A DNA stretch of 64,000 nt from Nitzschia sp. DOCU1 (taxonomy: Eukaryota > Bacillariophyta > Bacillariophyceae > Bacillariales > Bacillariaceae), in assembly GCA_951394045.1 (NCBI GenBank), contig OX596000.1:496001-560000 (forward strand), read 5' to 3'. Positions 47,592 through 57,066 of the stretch are shown piece after piece. The notes beneath the pieces are model-generated. The model did not search any database. It was given only the letters and a program-made list of their open reading frames with translations, and was not told the DNA's origin. The position numbers and the translations under genes were made by a program. Numbering within the stretch: the stretch's first letter is position 1; each line of letters starts with the position of its first letter.

Positions 47592-49080
47592 TCAATTAGT
47601 AGTAGTACTATCCTCCTTTCTGCTTGCCTCTGTTGCTAATCTGGCAAGGTATTGATGAGCTTGAAAGTACACGTTCGTATGGGCATCAATGATGGGCGCC
47701 CAATCGTCTGCGTTCCGCGGATAGCCGCCACCCATACAAATGACTAGCGGCAGATTCAGCCGCCGTGCAAAGTCATAGACGAGCTCATTTCGTCGACGCA
47801 CGCCTAGTTCGGATATTTCCATTCGTCCCAAACGATCGTCCGCCAAAATGTCCACTCCTGCTTGGAAAAAGACCAAATCAAAGGAAGAACTTGTTTCGTC
47901 AGGTCCATCCGTTGTTGTTGCGTTGCTAAGTTTTTCAATACGTTTTAACCAATGATGCAAGGTCATGAGGTATGTGGCGTCGTTGCAACCAATCGGCAAT
48001 TCAATATCCAAATCCGAGGTTTCCTTTTTCGAAAAGTAATTTCCCACGCAATGAATCGAAACCGTCGTGACTTCGGGCCGACCTTGAAACAAGACTGCAT
48101 TGCCATTTCCTTGATGCACATCCAAATCTAATATCAAAATTCGTTGGATTAAATGTGGATATCGTTCCAAGACAACATTGGCCGCTACCGCAATGTCTGA
48201 AAAGACGGAAAATCCTTCTCCATGATCCCAAAATGCATGATGTGTCCCACCGGCCACATGGGCCGCCCAACAAGGTGGTGCCGCCAACTCGACCGAGTTA
48301 GTACCAGACGGTGGTTCTTGTCTTTGCTTTCGTTTCTCCAACTCTTCACAAACACTACACGCGGCTGCCACGGTTCCACCCACCGAACTCAATGCTCGAT
48401 TCACACCTTCCACACTCCATGGAAATCCTACATTGCGTTGTTCTTGAGCTGTTTGGTCGCCCGTCAAGAATCGTTGAATGTATTCGGGAGAATGGGTCGT
48501 TTCCAACTCGTCAACCGTTGCCAAGGGCGATACCACAAATTCTAACGAGGGATTGGAATCATGAATGAAATGGAAAAGTCAGCAATATATCATACTTTTT
48601 CGAATCCATCCACCGACCTCATTTTCACGTACCACAATTCACAAGTTCTTGTTGTTCGTTTGGCAGATCCTTTATCCATTGTTGCAATTGCTTTCGGACT
48701 TGTTCATACTTTTTCATTGGAAATCGATGCTTGGGAGGCAAATGAACTTGGTAGACATCATTGTAGTATATTCGAAAAAAAGGCCGTTCTTGTTGCTGCG
48801 ATTCGGCATGATACTGTTGAACCGCTGTTTCGGACCGGTCGTCGTCAGAGGCAGAGGAACCAAACAGCCGAACTTGATTTTGTTGCGACCTCTGTCTCTT
48901 TCCAAAAAAGAATGGTGTCGTTATTTCGTCACTTTGAGGGTCACGAGATAAAGCACGAGACCCGATCCTTCTGAGATGATGAAGATGCTCCTGACGGCAT
49001 GTCATCGTCATGAGACCCCAAATCGTCGTTGTCGTCGATGACAAGAGGCAATATCCCAGTTTCATCCTCATGGCAGACAT
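47592..49080 (-). CDS. Histone deacetylase, class IV (HDAC11-like)
   Basis: Two exons on the minus strand: 48633-49080 and 47592-48541, 91-bp intron (GTACGTG ... GTTAG); 465 residues. Exon 1 carries the start of the domain (FRIYYNDVYQVHLPPKHRFP), exon 2 the catalytic region: GGTHHAFWDHGEGFSVF with the His pair, ILDLDVHQGNG with the zinc Asp/His, VFFQAGVDILADDRLGR with the second Asp, and ICMGGGYPRN. The GGTHHAF...GF.VF order and LPPKHRFPM start are typical of class IV. About 110 residues precede the domain; the first 25 are hydrophobic (LGYCLLSSTTTTIWGLM) and could be a targeting signal, unusual for a nuclear enzyme. A start further downstream would remove it. Deacylates lysines; HDAC11 prefers long fatty-acyl groups. 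Confidence 0.9.
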
Positions 49081-49599
49081 TCCAGAGTGCTACTGGTCCA
49101 AAGCGTCAAATGGAGCGACAGCGACCTCGATTAGGATCATCGCGACGAGACAACCTCGACTATGTCATCCTCGTCGAAGGCTGGAGGGCGGCTGACGATA
49201 TGAAGATGCATCATGGCGGGAAAAGATCGATGGGGTCGTCAGTCAGTAGGTTCGTTTGAGTCGAAGATCGTTCTGTCCGTCCATCGTCCAAAAAAAGAAT
49301 CTTTTTGTCCGTTGTGCGGACGAGCCTGCCGGTGCAATGTCCATCGCCAGGACCGACCGGCCGGCGTGACGACTGGTTCGACTACGTAGTCCTGACGTCG
49401 CCACACTTGTTTGACTTCTCCTCTTCGGTTTCCGTTTTGTGTCACTCGTCACTCTTTGCAATGCAACTCCATCCTCTACTACTGTCCATACCGATTAATT
49501 GGTTGATTGTTTCCTCTACCCCGTAGGTTTTATTTTTTCGGGTGACTACGATCGAGTCGTCGAGTTTCATCTTCATTTTTTGCCAGAGATCACCACACT
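49081..49599. other. Divergent promoter region, HDAC / unknown membrane protein
   Basis: About 520 bp. No repeat or known element stands out apart from an AT-rich stretch with TTTTATTTTTTCGG (about 49528). No gene supported. Confidence 0.45.
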
Positions 49600-51138
49600 A
49601 TGGCCATGAAACGCGTGGTACGAAAAAGTTCCACTTTTCCCGCCCTCCTACGACGGATCTGTTCTTGCATGGTGGGAATCCTTCTTCTCCTTTCGTCTCT
49701 TTTATTATTGGCATTGTCATCGCTTTGCCGTCACATGAAAGTTTTGTTGTTGGTGTGGCTGTTAGTGGTGACGGTGGGGCAACTCGTAGATTTTTTTCAC
49801 CCGGACAATAAGGACGGCTTTGAATTCTCAGACTTGGTGTTTCCGCATCGAAAGTTTATTGTTCATCATCATCATCATGATCCCGCTGCCTCTTCTACCA
49901 ATACCGATCAAACAGTCTGGAAGACTTTGGTGCGATGTAACAACCATACCAACTGGACGCTCGCTCACTGGCTGGATGAGAATCCTGTAGTTTGTGAATC
50001 CGAATTTATCAAACCAGCAGCATCTCGATCGGTCATGCGGCCGCGACGACCTTTGACGCCCCCCTTTAAAAAGTCCAAACCCGTCCAAGTGATATTGTTA
50101 GTGGGAGAACCATCCTCTCATCCCACTCCAACAATGCTCCGGTCATTTTTCAGAGACACGCATCGATATCTACACTTGTACAATTCTACATCCGAGCAAT
50201 TACGGATCCATCCCAATGTGCGTTGGACGAGTTTGCGACATTCCAATAGCAATGTGGGTGGTGAAAACGAAAGGAATGATCTTGTGATTCCATCCAGTCA
50301 CATGCTAGGAGACGAAGAGCAACCGCTTGATAATGATGACCATATCAGCAGCAGCATACATCCAACTCTACTACAGTTTGGATATATATCCAGTCATTTT
50401 GTGGGTGGTGGAGATAATAGTCCTGTTTGGATGCTACAAATTCCAGAGATGAGCATCGCGGCATCGTCCTCCGTTCAGGGATGGGCATCGTCCGATTTGA
50501 ATTGGAAGAGCCAGCCCTCTTCTTTTCCATTACAAAAGCAGCAACTACAATCCGCGTCAACCACGAAAAACACCGAATCGAGTTCGTCTGCCGAACGACG
50601 ACGACTCTTAGAACAAACAACAGCAGCAGCAAGTCATGATGAACGTTCGGTTCTTACTACCAATGATATCGATACCAATGATATCGATACCATGCTACTA
50701 CCACTTTTGGGGAATCTTCCATTGTACTATCCTGGCATTTCACATGACAAGTACGAAATTGCGTCTATTATATGGTGGCCATCACGTCCCAACACCGCAC
50801 TATTCACTCAAAAGGGAAAAACTGCGGGGGCAGACGACTATGAAACGTATCTCCGACATACCATGGATTCGTTGCTACAACGTTTGGGTGCACCCAGTGC
50901 CAAGATATTGCTCGTTAATGACGATGGTGACAAGGACCAAAACTGGCGACAAGCGCTCAAGGCAGTCGGTAGGGATTATTCTGACAATGTTCAGTCTCTT
51001 TTGTTCTCTTCGCCAATAATGGGCAGCAATGACAAAGAATCTGTCGAAAGGTGGCTCGAGCAAGGAACGGCACTTGGCTGGAACATGGCTCGGTTGCTGC
51101 GCCATGGCGGCGGCAATACCAATCATCATAACCCATAA
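49600..51138 (+). CDS. Single-pass membrane protein of unknown function
   Basis: 512 residues, one exon. After a basic start (MAMKRVVRKS) comes a long hydrophobic stretch (about 15-70) that can hold one or two membrane segments, with LLLLSSLLLLALSSL and LLLVWLLVVTVG. The rest is lumenal or extracellular in style: KCN-type glycosylation sites, a His run (HHHHHD), PVQVILLVGEPSSHPTPTML, a Ser/Thr-rich middle, a duplicated TNDIDTNDIDT, then a better-ordered region YYPGISHDKYEIASIIWWPS and ILLVNDDGDKDQNW. The last block could be part of an α/β fold, but no family is recognised. It ends close to the convergent hydrolase gene. Confidence 0.6.
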   Translation: MAMKRVVRKSSTFPALLRRICSCMVGILLLLSSLLLLALSSLCRHMKVLLLVWLLVVTVGQLVDFFHPDNKDGFEFSDLVFPHRKFIVHHHHHDPAASSTNTDQTVWKTLVRCNNHTNWTLAHWLDENPVVCESEFIKPAASRSVMRPRRPLTPPFKKSKPVQVILLVGEPSSHPTPTMLRSFFRDTHRYLHLYNSTSEQLRIHPNVRWTSLRHSNSNVGGENERNDLVIPSSHMLGDEEQPLDNDDHISSSIHPTLLQFGYISSHFVGGGDNSPVWMLQIPEMSIAASSSVQGWASSDLNWKSQPSSFPLQKQQLQSASTTKNTESSSSAERRRLLEQTTAAASHDERSVLTTNDIDTNDIDTMLLPLLGNLPLYYPGISHDKYEIASIIWWPSRPNTALFTQKGKTAGADDYETYLRHTMDSLLQRLGAPSAKILLVNDDGDKDQNWRQALKAVGRDYSDNVQSLLFSSPIMGSNDKESVERWLEQGTALGWNMARLLRHGGGNTNHHNP

Positions 51139-51196
51139 TGCCGTTAGGACGGATATAGATAGTTCGGTCATTTGTACTGACGGACGCTGGTTATAT

Positions 51197-52216
51197 TTAT
51201 TTTAGCACCAAACGCTCTAGTATGCTTGCCACTACAGTATCCACCGTTTCTGGATCGGCATGAAAATGATGCGATCCTTCCAATGTTTGAATCCCTTCAA
51301 AATAGGATTCGGTTTGTTCCAATATTGATTGACTGGGAAAGGGCCATCCATCTCGTGCCCGTAACCAAAGCATCGGCACTCGCAATGTGCAAAATTCTAA
51401 AATTTGTTCGAGAGTCGGTGTTTGCAAGGCTGGCCAATGTAACCGTGGGTCATGTCGAAACTGAAAGCCTCCACTGGTCGGTTCCTCCTCCAATGCCCAT
51501 TCGACCATTTTCTTGGCTGCCTCGTAACTGAGCCATTGATTGCCGCCGGGGCTATTGACAGCCGCTTGTTGTCGTACATGAATGGCATCATCCAATGTCT
51601 TGTAGGTGCGTCGTTGCCGTTTTTCCAGATTTCCAGAATATCTTTGAAGTACATGTTGTTGCATCCGCTCCACTACCACACTAGGTGGTTCAAACTCGGG
51701 TCCTGGCCAATCTAACAATATCAATTGTTGAATGTGTTCTGGAAAGGCAGCCGAATACAGCAAGGCAGTTGTAGCACCCATGGAATGTCCTATTAAATAG
51801 AGGCTGGACCATTGTAACCATTGAATGATTTCAGCCACATACATGGCAAAATCACTTAACACCAAATAAGGTGGATGATCTTTGGATTTGTGAGTGGACT
51901 GACCATGGCCTGGAAAATCAACGGCCACCAACTCGATGGATTTATACCAATGGCGTATGGATAGTCCCTGCAGGAGACGAGGGGCCAAGGCGGCAAACGA
52001 ACGGCAATTGTCCAGATACCCATGCAAGCAAAGTATGCGTAAGGAAGGAAGTTGAGGAGTGGATTCAGCTGGTGCTCCTCGGACGAAACTCCACTTTTGA
52101 CCCGCCAATATCATACCATCCGTGCAAGGAAAACGGCAATTTTGCATCTTCATTCCATCCGGGAGGATTGGAGGGCAGTCGTCGTCCCCGCCCTGAGTAG
52201 TTATTGTTGTAACCAT
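51197..52216 (-). CDS. α/β-hydrolase, serine hydrolase-like (SERHL) type
   Basis: 339 residues, one exon. Core motifs: LCLHGYLDNCRSF (oxyanion HG), VAVDFPGHGQST, LIGHSMGATT with nucleophile Ser near 145, and GSHHFHAD near 314 giving the catalytic His. The acid is probably the Asp in LRARDGWPFP. The cap region between about 165 and 260 is Arg/Gln-rich. The sequence order and DFPGHG.S.H match SERHL-like proteins, whose physiological substrates are unclear. No clear targeting sequence. Convergent with the unknown membrane protein (58 bp). Confidence 0.85.
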   Translation of the reverse strand: MVTTITTQGGDDDCPPILPDGMKMQNCRFPCTDGMILAGQKWSFVRGAPAESTPQLPSLRILCLHGYLDNCRSFAALAPRLLQGLSIRHWYKSIELVAVDFPGHGQSTHKSKDHPPYLVLSDFAMYVAEIIQWLQWSSLYLIGHSMGATTALLYSAAFPEHIQQLILLDWPGPEFEPPSVVVERMQQHVLQRYSGNLEKRQRRTYKTLDDAIHVRQQAAVNSPGGNQWLSYEAAKKMVEWALEEEPTSGGFQFRHDPRLHWPALQTPTLEQILEFCTLRVPMLWLRARDGWPFPSQSILEQTESYFEGIQTLEGSHHFHADPETVDTVVASILERLVLK

Positions 52217-53149
52217 TGCGATATAACGATGATAGCCTTTTGAAGACCGAACGTACGGCCAGGATAGTCTTTCACACCAGCAATACTAGGTATCCAGCTG
52301 TATTCTGCTACCGACAGTAGAATCCAGGACAGCCTCTCTAGCAGCTAGTTCGTTTTTGCTGTGAAGCCAACGAAGTGCGACAAAACCCACGGGACAGCAC
52401 ATCGGTCATCGATTCCGGAACATTTTGGGGGGCGCGCGCAAAAGCTTACGCGGGAAATATCTTCCCTCCAACATGAGCCCAATCAAAAACATATAGTTCC
52501 TCAAGGGCGGATAAGATATTTAAAAGGGCATATGTCTTCACTACCCCCCGCGCAACCAACTTTACGAGCAAGCCAAACACGCCGAAGTGCTTTACCGAAA
52601 CCACATCTCTCCCAACTTCTTGGCCAAAGATTCAATTTTTCTTCTTTTTTTCATCATGAAAGTCACCGGAATCATCAACTTGGCTAGTGCCCATTTCGCG
52701 CTTTCCCCCGAGAAATGCTCGAAAAATATCTGTTGCGGCATGATGGCAGGCAAGAAGCACACGTCCTTGACCACGACTCCCCCTGCGATTCTCTGTGTGA
52801 ATTCCTATCATTTTAGATCTCCGTGGACAAAGTCTCCTTTTTCCCTGTCGCCAAGAAGATCGCTAAGATGATTGGGTTTGTACAGGCAATGAAAGACGAA
52901 GATGCGGATGGTGACAACGCTAAATCCATTGATACCTTTGTTCCAAAAGTCAAGTCTCATGAATCATTGAGCAAGGCAATTTGTTATGAACTTGTAGTAA
53001 TTAGAAATATTTCATACAAGGATGAGTTTCTTATGATCAATGAATTAGTTTCACATAGAGAGGGGAGAACTCTCGTAACACAACGTAAAATAGAAGAAGA
53101 GAGTTGAATCTGCCATCAATGATCGGTGCAGGTACAGCGCCTCAGAAAT
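52217..53149. other. Intergenic region with a possible small spliced gene
   Basis: About 930 bp. On the plus strand a 95-residue frame (starting after ATTTTAG at 52816, ending 53107) is charged and protein-like (VDKVSFFPVAKKIAKMIGFV, KDEFLMINELVSHREGR) and could be a second exon; an ATG at 52656 (MKVTGIINLASAHFAL) could belong to a first exon, but I cannot find a convincing donor. No homology recognised. Confidence 0.3.
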
Positions 53150-54985
53150 CTAGTAGCAGACGCAGCACGAACAAATGACAAGGGGTTCTTCGCCTTCACA
53201 TTCCGCAAACAGGAACTGTAGATAGACGTCGTATTCCAGTCGTCGTTCGTCTCGGACTTCACAGAGGGGTTCAAGAGTCCCCGTGAACAAGTTTCCTTCT
53301 ATAGTAAAGGCCACTGATAAAGAAAAAGAGGCAAGGGCGTCAGATAATGAAGTCTGTGCAGCAAGTGTTCATTATTGAATGTTGTACGTACCGAGTTTCA
53401 TCAAGTTCAGGAGACTATCTGTAGGAAGCGGCCCTCCCATCATGTTGTTTTCCAATTGCAATACTTGAAGCCCAGAGATACTGCCAACATCCCCAGAAAG
53501 TGTGCCGGTCAACTGGTTTGCGTTCAAATCGATCGCAATCAAATTCGAAAGAGTGTACAGCTCGTCGGGAAGTGGACCCGTCAGCTCGCTGTCGTCAATG
53601 TCAAAGTACTCGAGTTTGGTCAATGAGCTCACGGCTGACGGAATTGTTCCCGTGATCTTGAGGTTACCATCCATGAAGAAGCCATTCAGTTCGGGGAAGC
53701 CAAACAGCTCTGTAATCAGGGGACCCATCAAGTTATTAGTACCCAAGTCAATAGTGATAAGCGGGAAGTAAGCATCCGGTTCGGCATCTTCACCGAGCTG
53801 ATTGAAATCATCGCCACAGTCCAAACCATACCAGTCACACTCGTTGCTACCGTCCAACCAACGGATGGCCGGCGTCTCTCTCGTCTCTTGCGTGTCTTCT
53901 AGACTTCGAGAACCAGTGCTTGGACGATATTTCAGGATAGCCTGAACATCTCCGTTCGAGTCCTCAAGAATCTTCTTAAGGCGACGCTCGTTGCGCACGT
54001 CCTCTACCATGCACATGTCGTTTTCGTCAGCATCTTCAAGGGCCCGGCAATTGAACCAGGTGGGCCCCCCGAGGTTAAAGTACAGAAGAGCCACACGGTA
54101 TCGTTGGGCGATACGCTCCGCCGCGTCCGCGCACACCACGGCAGGATCCGCGTTATCCAACCAGTCTCGAGCTTGGAATTGAGGGGTAGAGGGCGACACA
54201 AGGTCCACAGGGTCACTAATCAAACTGAGAATGGATAGAATATCGCGTGATCGCTCCAAAGAAGTGACTCCGCACTTGACCAAGACGGCTTCTTCGTGGT
54301 CTACAACTGGCGGTGTCGGGTACAACACGGGGCTACCAGTGGGAACCTCCGAAGTGGGCATAGGCACTGAAACGGTTGTCGGGCCAGAGGTGACGGCGGG
54401 GGCGTTGGTTGTGGGTTCTGAAACGGTTGTTGGACCCATGGTGTACACCGGAGCCGTCGTTGGTGCAGGGGTCATAGCAGGAATTACGGGTGCAGGCGTT
54501 GTCGGGGCTACGGTTGGTGTTTTAGTTGGTCCAGTCGGCTCTGCAACGGTTGTTGGACCCATGGTGACCACTGGGGCCGTGGTTGGTGCAGGGGTCACAG
54601 CAGGAATCACGGGTGCTGGCGTTGTTGGACCCATGGTGGCCACTGGAGCCGTGGTAGGTGCAGGGGTCAGAGCAGGAATCACAGGAGCTGGAGTCGCAGG
54701 GGTACCCGTTTGTGGGGGCATCGACATTGACATCGACATTGACATCATTGACATTGACGCCACATATTCTGAAGACTGCAGGACCCTCAACAAATCAGCG
54801 AGTTGCTCTTCTTCCATGTTTGATGATTCGCTAAGTCGTCCCTCTAATGTCCTTCTGAAGATTTCATCCTCCGCATTCTCAATCTCGATAAGGGACTCCT
54901 TACGCCGAAGCCTTCGTGAGGATGGCAGTGCGCCAACAGCTCCCGCCAGGACGGCAAAGGACACACTTAGAAGTGCTACCTTCAT
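53150..54985 (-). CDS. Secreted leucine-rich-repeat protein with Thr/Pro-rich repeat region
   Basis: Two exons on the minus strand: 53392-54985 and 53150-53313, 78-bp intron (GTACGTA ... TATCAG); 585 residues. Signal peptide (KVALLSVSFAVLAGAVGA), a short linker with MSMSMSMS, then about 130 residues of TPAPVIPA.TPAPTTAPV and MGPTT repeats, likely a heavily O-glycosylated stalk. A Cys-bearing segment follows, then the typical entry NECDWYGLDC and plant-type LRRs (LITIDLGTNNLMGPLITELF, LEYFDIDDSELTGPLPDEL, LIAIDLNANQLTGTL, LQVLQLENNMMGGPLP). Exon 2 adds a last repeat (EGNLFTGTLEPLC) and a Cys-rich end (ICSCCVCY). Probably a cell-surface or wall protein involved in binding or adhesion. Confidence 0.86.
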
Positions 54986-56110
54986 TGTCGCAGTTGTTTT
55001 ACTTTGACAATAGGTTTGCTAATGCAAACAATGATATTATGAATAATGGATAGCTCTTAAGAGCTTGGGATGATGAAAAATCAATCTCCCACCAATTCTC
55101 GATAGCTTTTTTCTTTCCCTCCTTAGCAGGAAATGATTGCCCATGGAGACTTATCACATGTGTATCACCAGATCCAAAATCCGAAAGCGTTAAGCTTGAA
55201 TGTAAAGTATTGAGATTTGAATAATCTTTCATAAAGATACTTAGATTTAGGTAGTATGGGCTTATCACGAGGCAGGTCTAATCTCCGATTTTGAGGCGGG
55301 TATCGGATAATGAACGAAACTGGAACGTAGATAATGCGGTGGGAAAGACGTAGGATCTGTCAATTAAAGGGACAGAGATGGGTGAGGCGTGCCCTTAACG
55401 GTCACCTATCCCTAAGTATTCTTAATTCTATCGGATGGAAGACATGTGAGAACTGTCTAACTACCCAAATCTGTGGACCTACATTGGGCTAAAAATTTCA
55501 TCAAACATGCGCGATCCTACCAATGCAAGAAAATTGCGATTGAAAGGACCCGGAGGAGCGAATAGGTGCGCACCGCTCGCTTGACTATTTTCTTGCAGTC
55601 TGTTGGGTCGAACTTTTTGCTTTCGCGAGCAGAATATCCAAGAGATGCAAGGTGGGAATTTTGTGTAAGCAATCGAACTGGTCGCAATGACCGCTCAGAA
55701 TATTTTAGAATCGAACTGGTCGAAAACGGGGCATGGGCGGGATGGTCCCGTTCCCGTACGGCTTCCACAACACGGCCTAATAAAAAATATGTTCCGAGCG
55801 TGCCGTCCTATCACCTTACCTATCATGCATATATAATTATAGGTACGTCTATACGTATCTACCGACCCCCACATTGCATCTCTTGGAATATCCAAAATCT
55901 GGATTTCCCCCGTTTCGCCCCCAAAAGAACCAAGAAGATCGCGTTCTCATTGTCGAAATCGCACCATCATCATCTCCTCTCATCAATATGATGAGAGATG
56001 CCCCCTGCTGCAGTGGGAAAGCGGCCTCAAAACACCACACTCTTCATCCCCGTTGGTGCTTTCATCGCCGCCTTTTATTGAATCGAAGTGATTGTCTGTA
56101 GCTTTCGTGG
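54986..56110. other. Intergenic region between secreted LRR and ABHD14-like genes
   Basis: About 1.1 kb, AT-rich in its first half. Open frames up to 140 residues are present on both strands but have no recognisable features and overlap one another. Divergent promoters presumably lie here. Confidence 0.5.
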
Positions 56111-56893
56111 ATGACACAAATGTCCAAGCGTTCCAAAACAGAGCGAGTGCCCCTGATGAAGAAGCTGCCTCCCATCCTCGCGGGTGCAGCAATCCTCGTT
56201 GCGGCGCTCCTTATTTACACTGCGAATCAAAGTCGTGCCCAAAAGAAGGCCGCAGTTGAAGTTGGGTTCAAAGATTCCGGAACGACTATTCAAACTGGAT
56301 CTAATGAAATCGTTAGCGGTACCGTGAACGACATTCCGTATTATCACTGTGCTGGTAGTGACAAGCACTTGGTGCTCCTCCATGGGGCCAAATTTTCGAA
56401 GGAAGACTGGAAGACGAGCGGAATCCTTGCAAGCTTTTGCAGAGCCACTAACCTATCCGTGTCGGCCATGGATTTGCCCGTGTCTGCAGGCCATGCCGAA
56501 CTCAAGACACTGCTTACTGCTATGCAGGAAAAGGAGTTGTTGACGACTCCCGTGACGGCGCTAGTCACCCCTTCCGCCAGTGGCAAAACCATTTCGGATT
56601 GGATGACAAATGGAAATGTCGACGAATTACAGTCTTTCGTCTCCCTATGGATCCCAGTGGCTTCGTATTCTGCCATGGGGCCGAGCGAGGAACAAGTGCG
56701 ACAACTGACGGATAACCTGGACATTTTAGCCATTTACGGTAGCCGAGACACCAAGGGCAAGGAAGTGACCGAGCGACTTGCCAAACTAGCAGGTGCAGAG
56801 ACGCTAGAGATTGAAGGAGGACACCCTTGCTACTTGGATAGCCCAGACGCCTTTGTTTCTGCTGTCTTGAAAAAGATGAATATATCTATTTAA
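56111..56893 (+). CDS. ABHD14-like α/β-hydrolase with N-terminal membrane anchor
   Basis: 260 residues, one exon. A basic cytoplasmic start precedes one anchor (LPPILAGAAILVAALLIYTA). The domain follows ABHD14: VLLHGAKFSKEDW, AMDLPVSAGH, TPSASGKTISDW in the place of the usual GxSxG nucleophile elbow (ABHD14 proteins also have a Ser-Pro-Ser-x-Ser-Gly type elbow), IYGSRDTKGKEV with the acid Asp, and EGGHPCYLDSPDAF with the catalytic His. Type II topology resembles ABHD14A. Related ABHD14B removes acetyl groups from lysine; whether this one does so is unknown. Convergent with the cyclase-phosphodiesterase gene (173 bp). Confidence 0.85.
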   Translation: MTQMSKRSKTERVPLMKKLPPILAGAAILVAALLIYTANQSRAQKKAAVEVGFKDSGTTIQTGSNEIVSGTVNDIPYYHCAGSDKHLVLLHGAKFSKEDWKTSGILASFCRATNLSVSAMDLPVSAGHAELKTLLTAMQEKELLTTPVTALVTPSASGKTISDWMTNGNVDELQSFVSLWIPVASYSAMGPSEEQVRQLTDNLDILAIYGSRDTKGKEVTERLAKLAGAETLEIEGGHPCYLDSPDAFVSAVLKKMNISI

Positions 56894-57066
56894 ATTTTCA
56901 AAGGGTTGGTGTGATGTACCCATTTGATACTGTGCAAGTAAGTCTGCATTTGTTCATTGGCTGTGGTGATAGTACGCGTTCAAAGTTCAAATAATGTATA
57001 CTAACAACTTATTATATGCAGTGTTTGATCAATTCCTCTCTGTTTCCCCAAACAAAAAGGGACCGC

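Noticed and set aside
48625..49080. Separate 151-residue gene upstream of the deacetylase
   Set aside because: It is exon 1 of the deacetylase; it carries the start of the catalytic domain and a proper donor site.
54231..55007. 258-residue Gly/Val-rich plus-strand frame
   Set aside because: It is the reverse complement of the Thr/Pro repeats of the secreted LRR gene.
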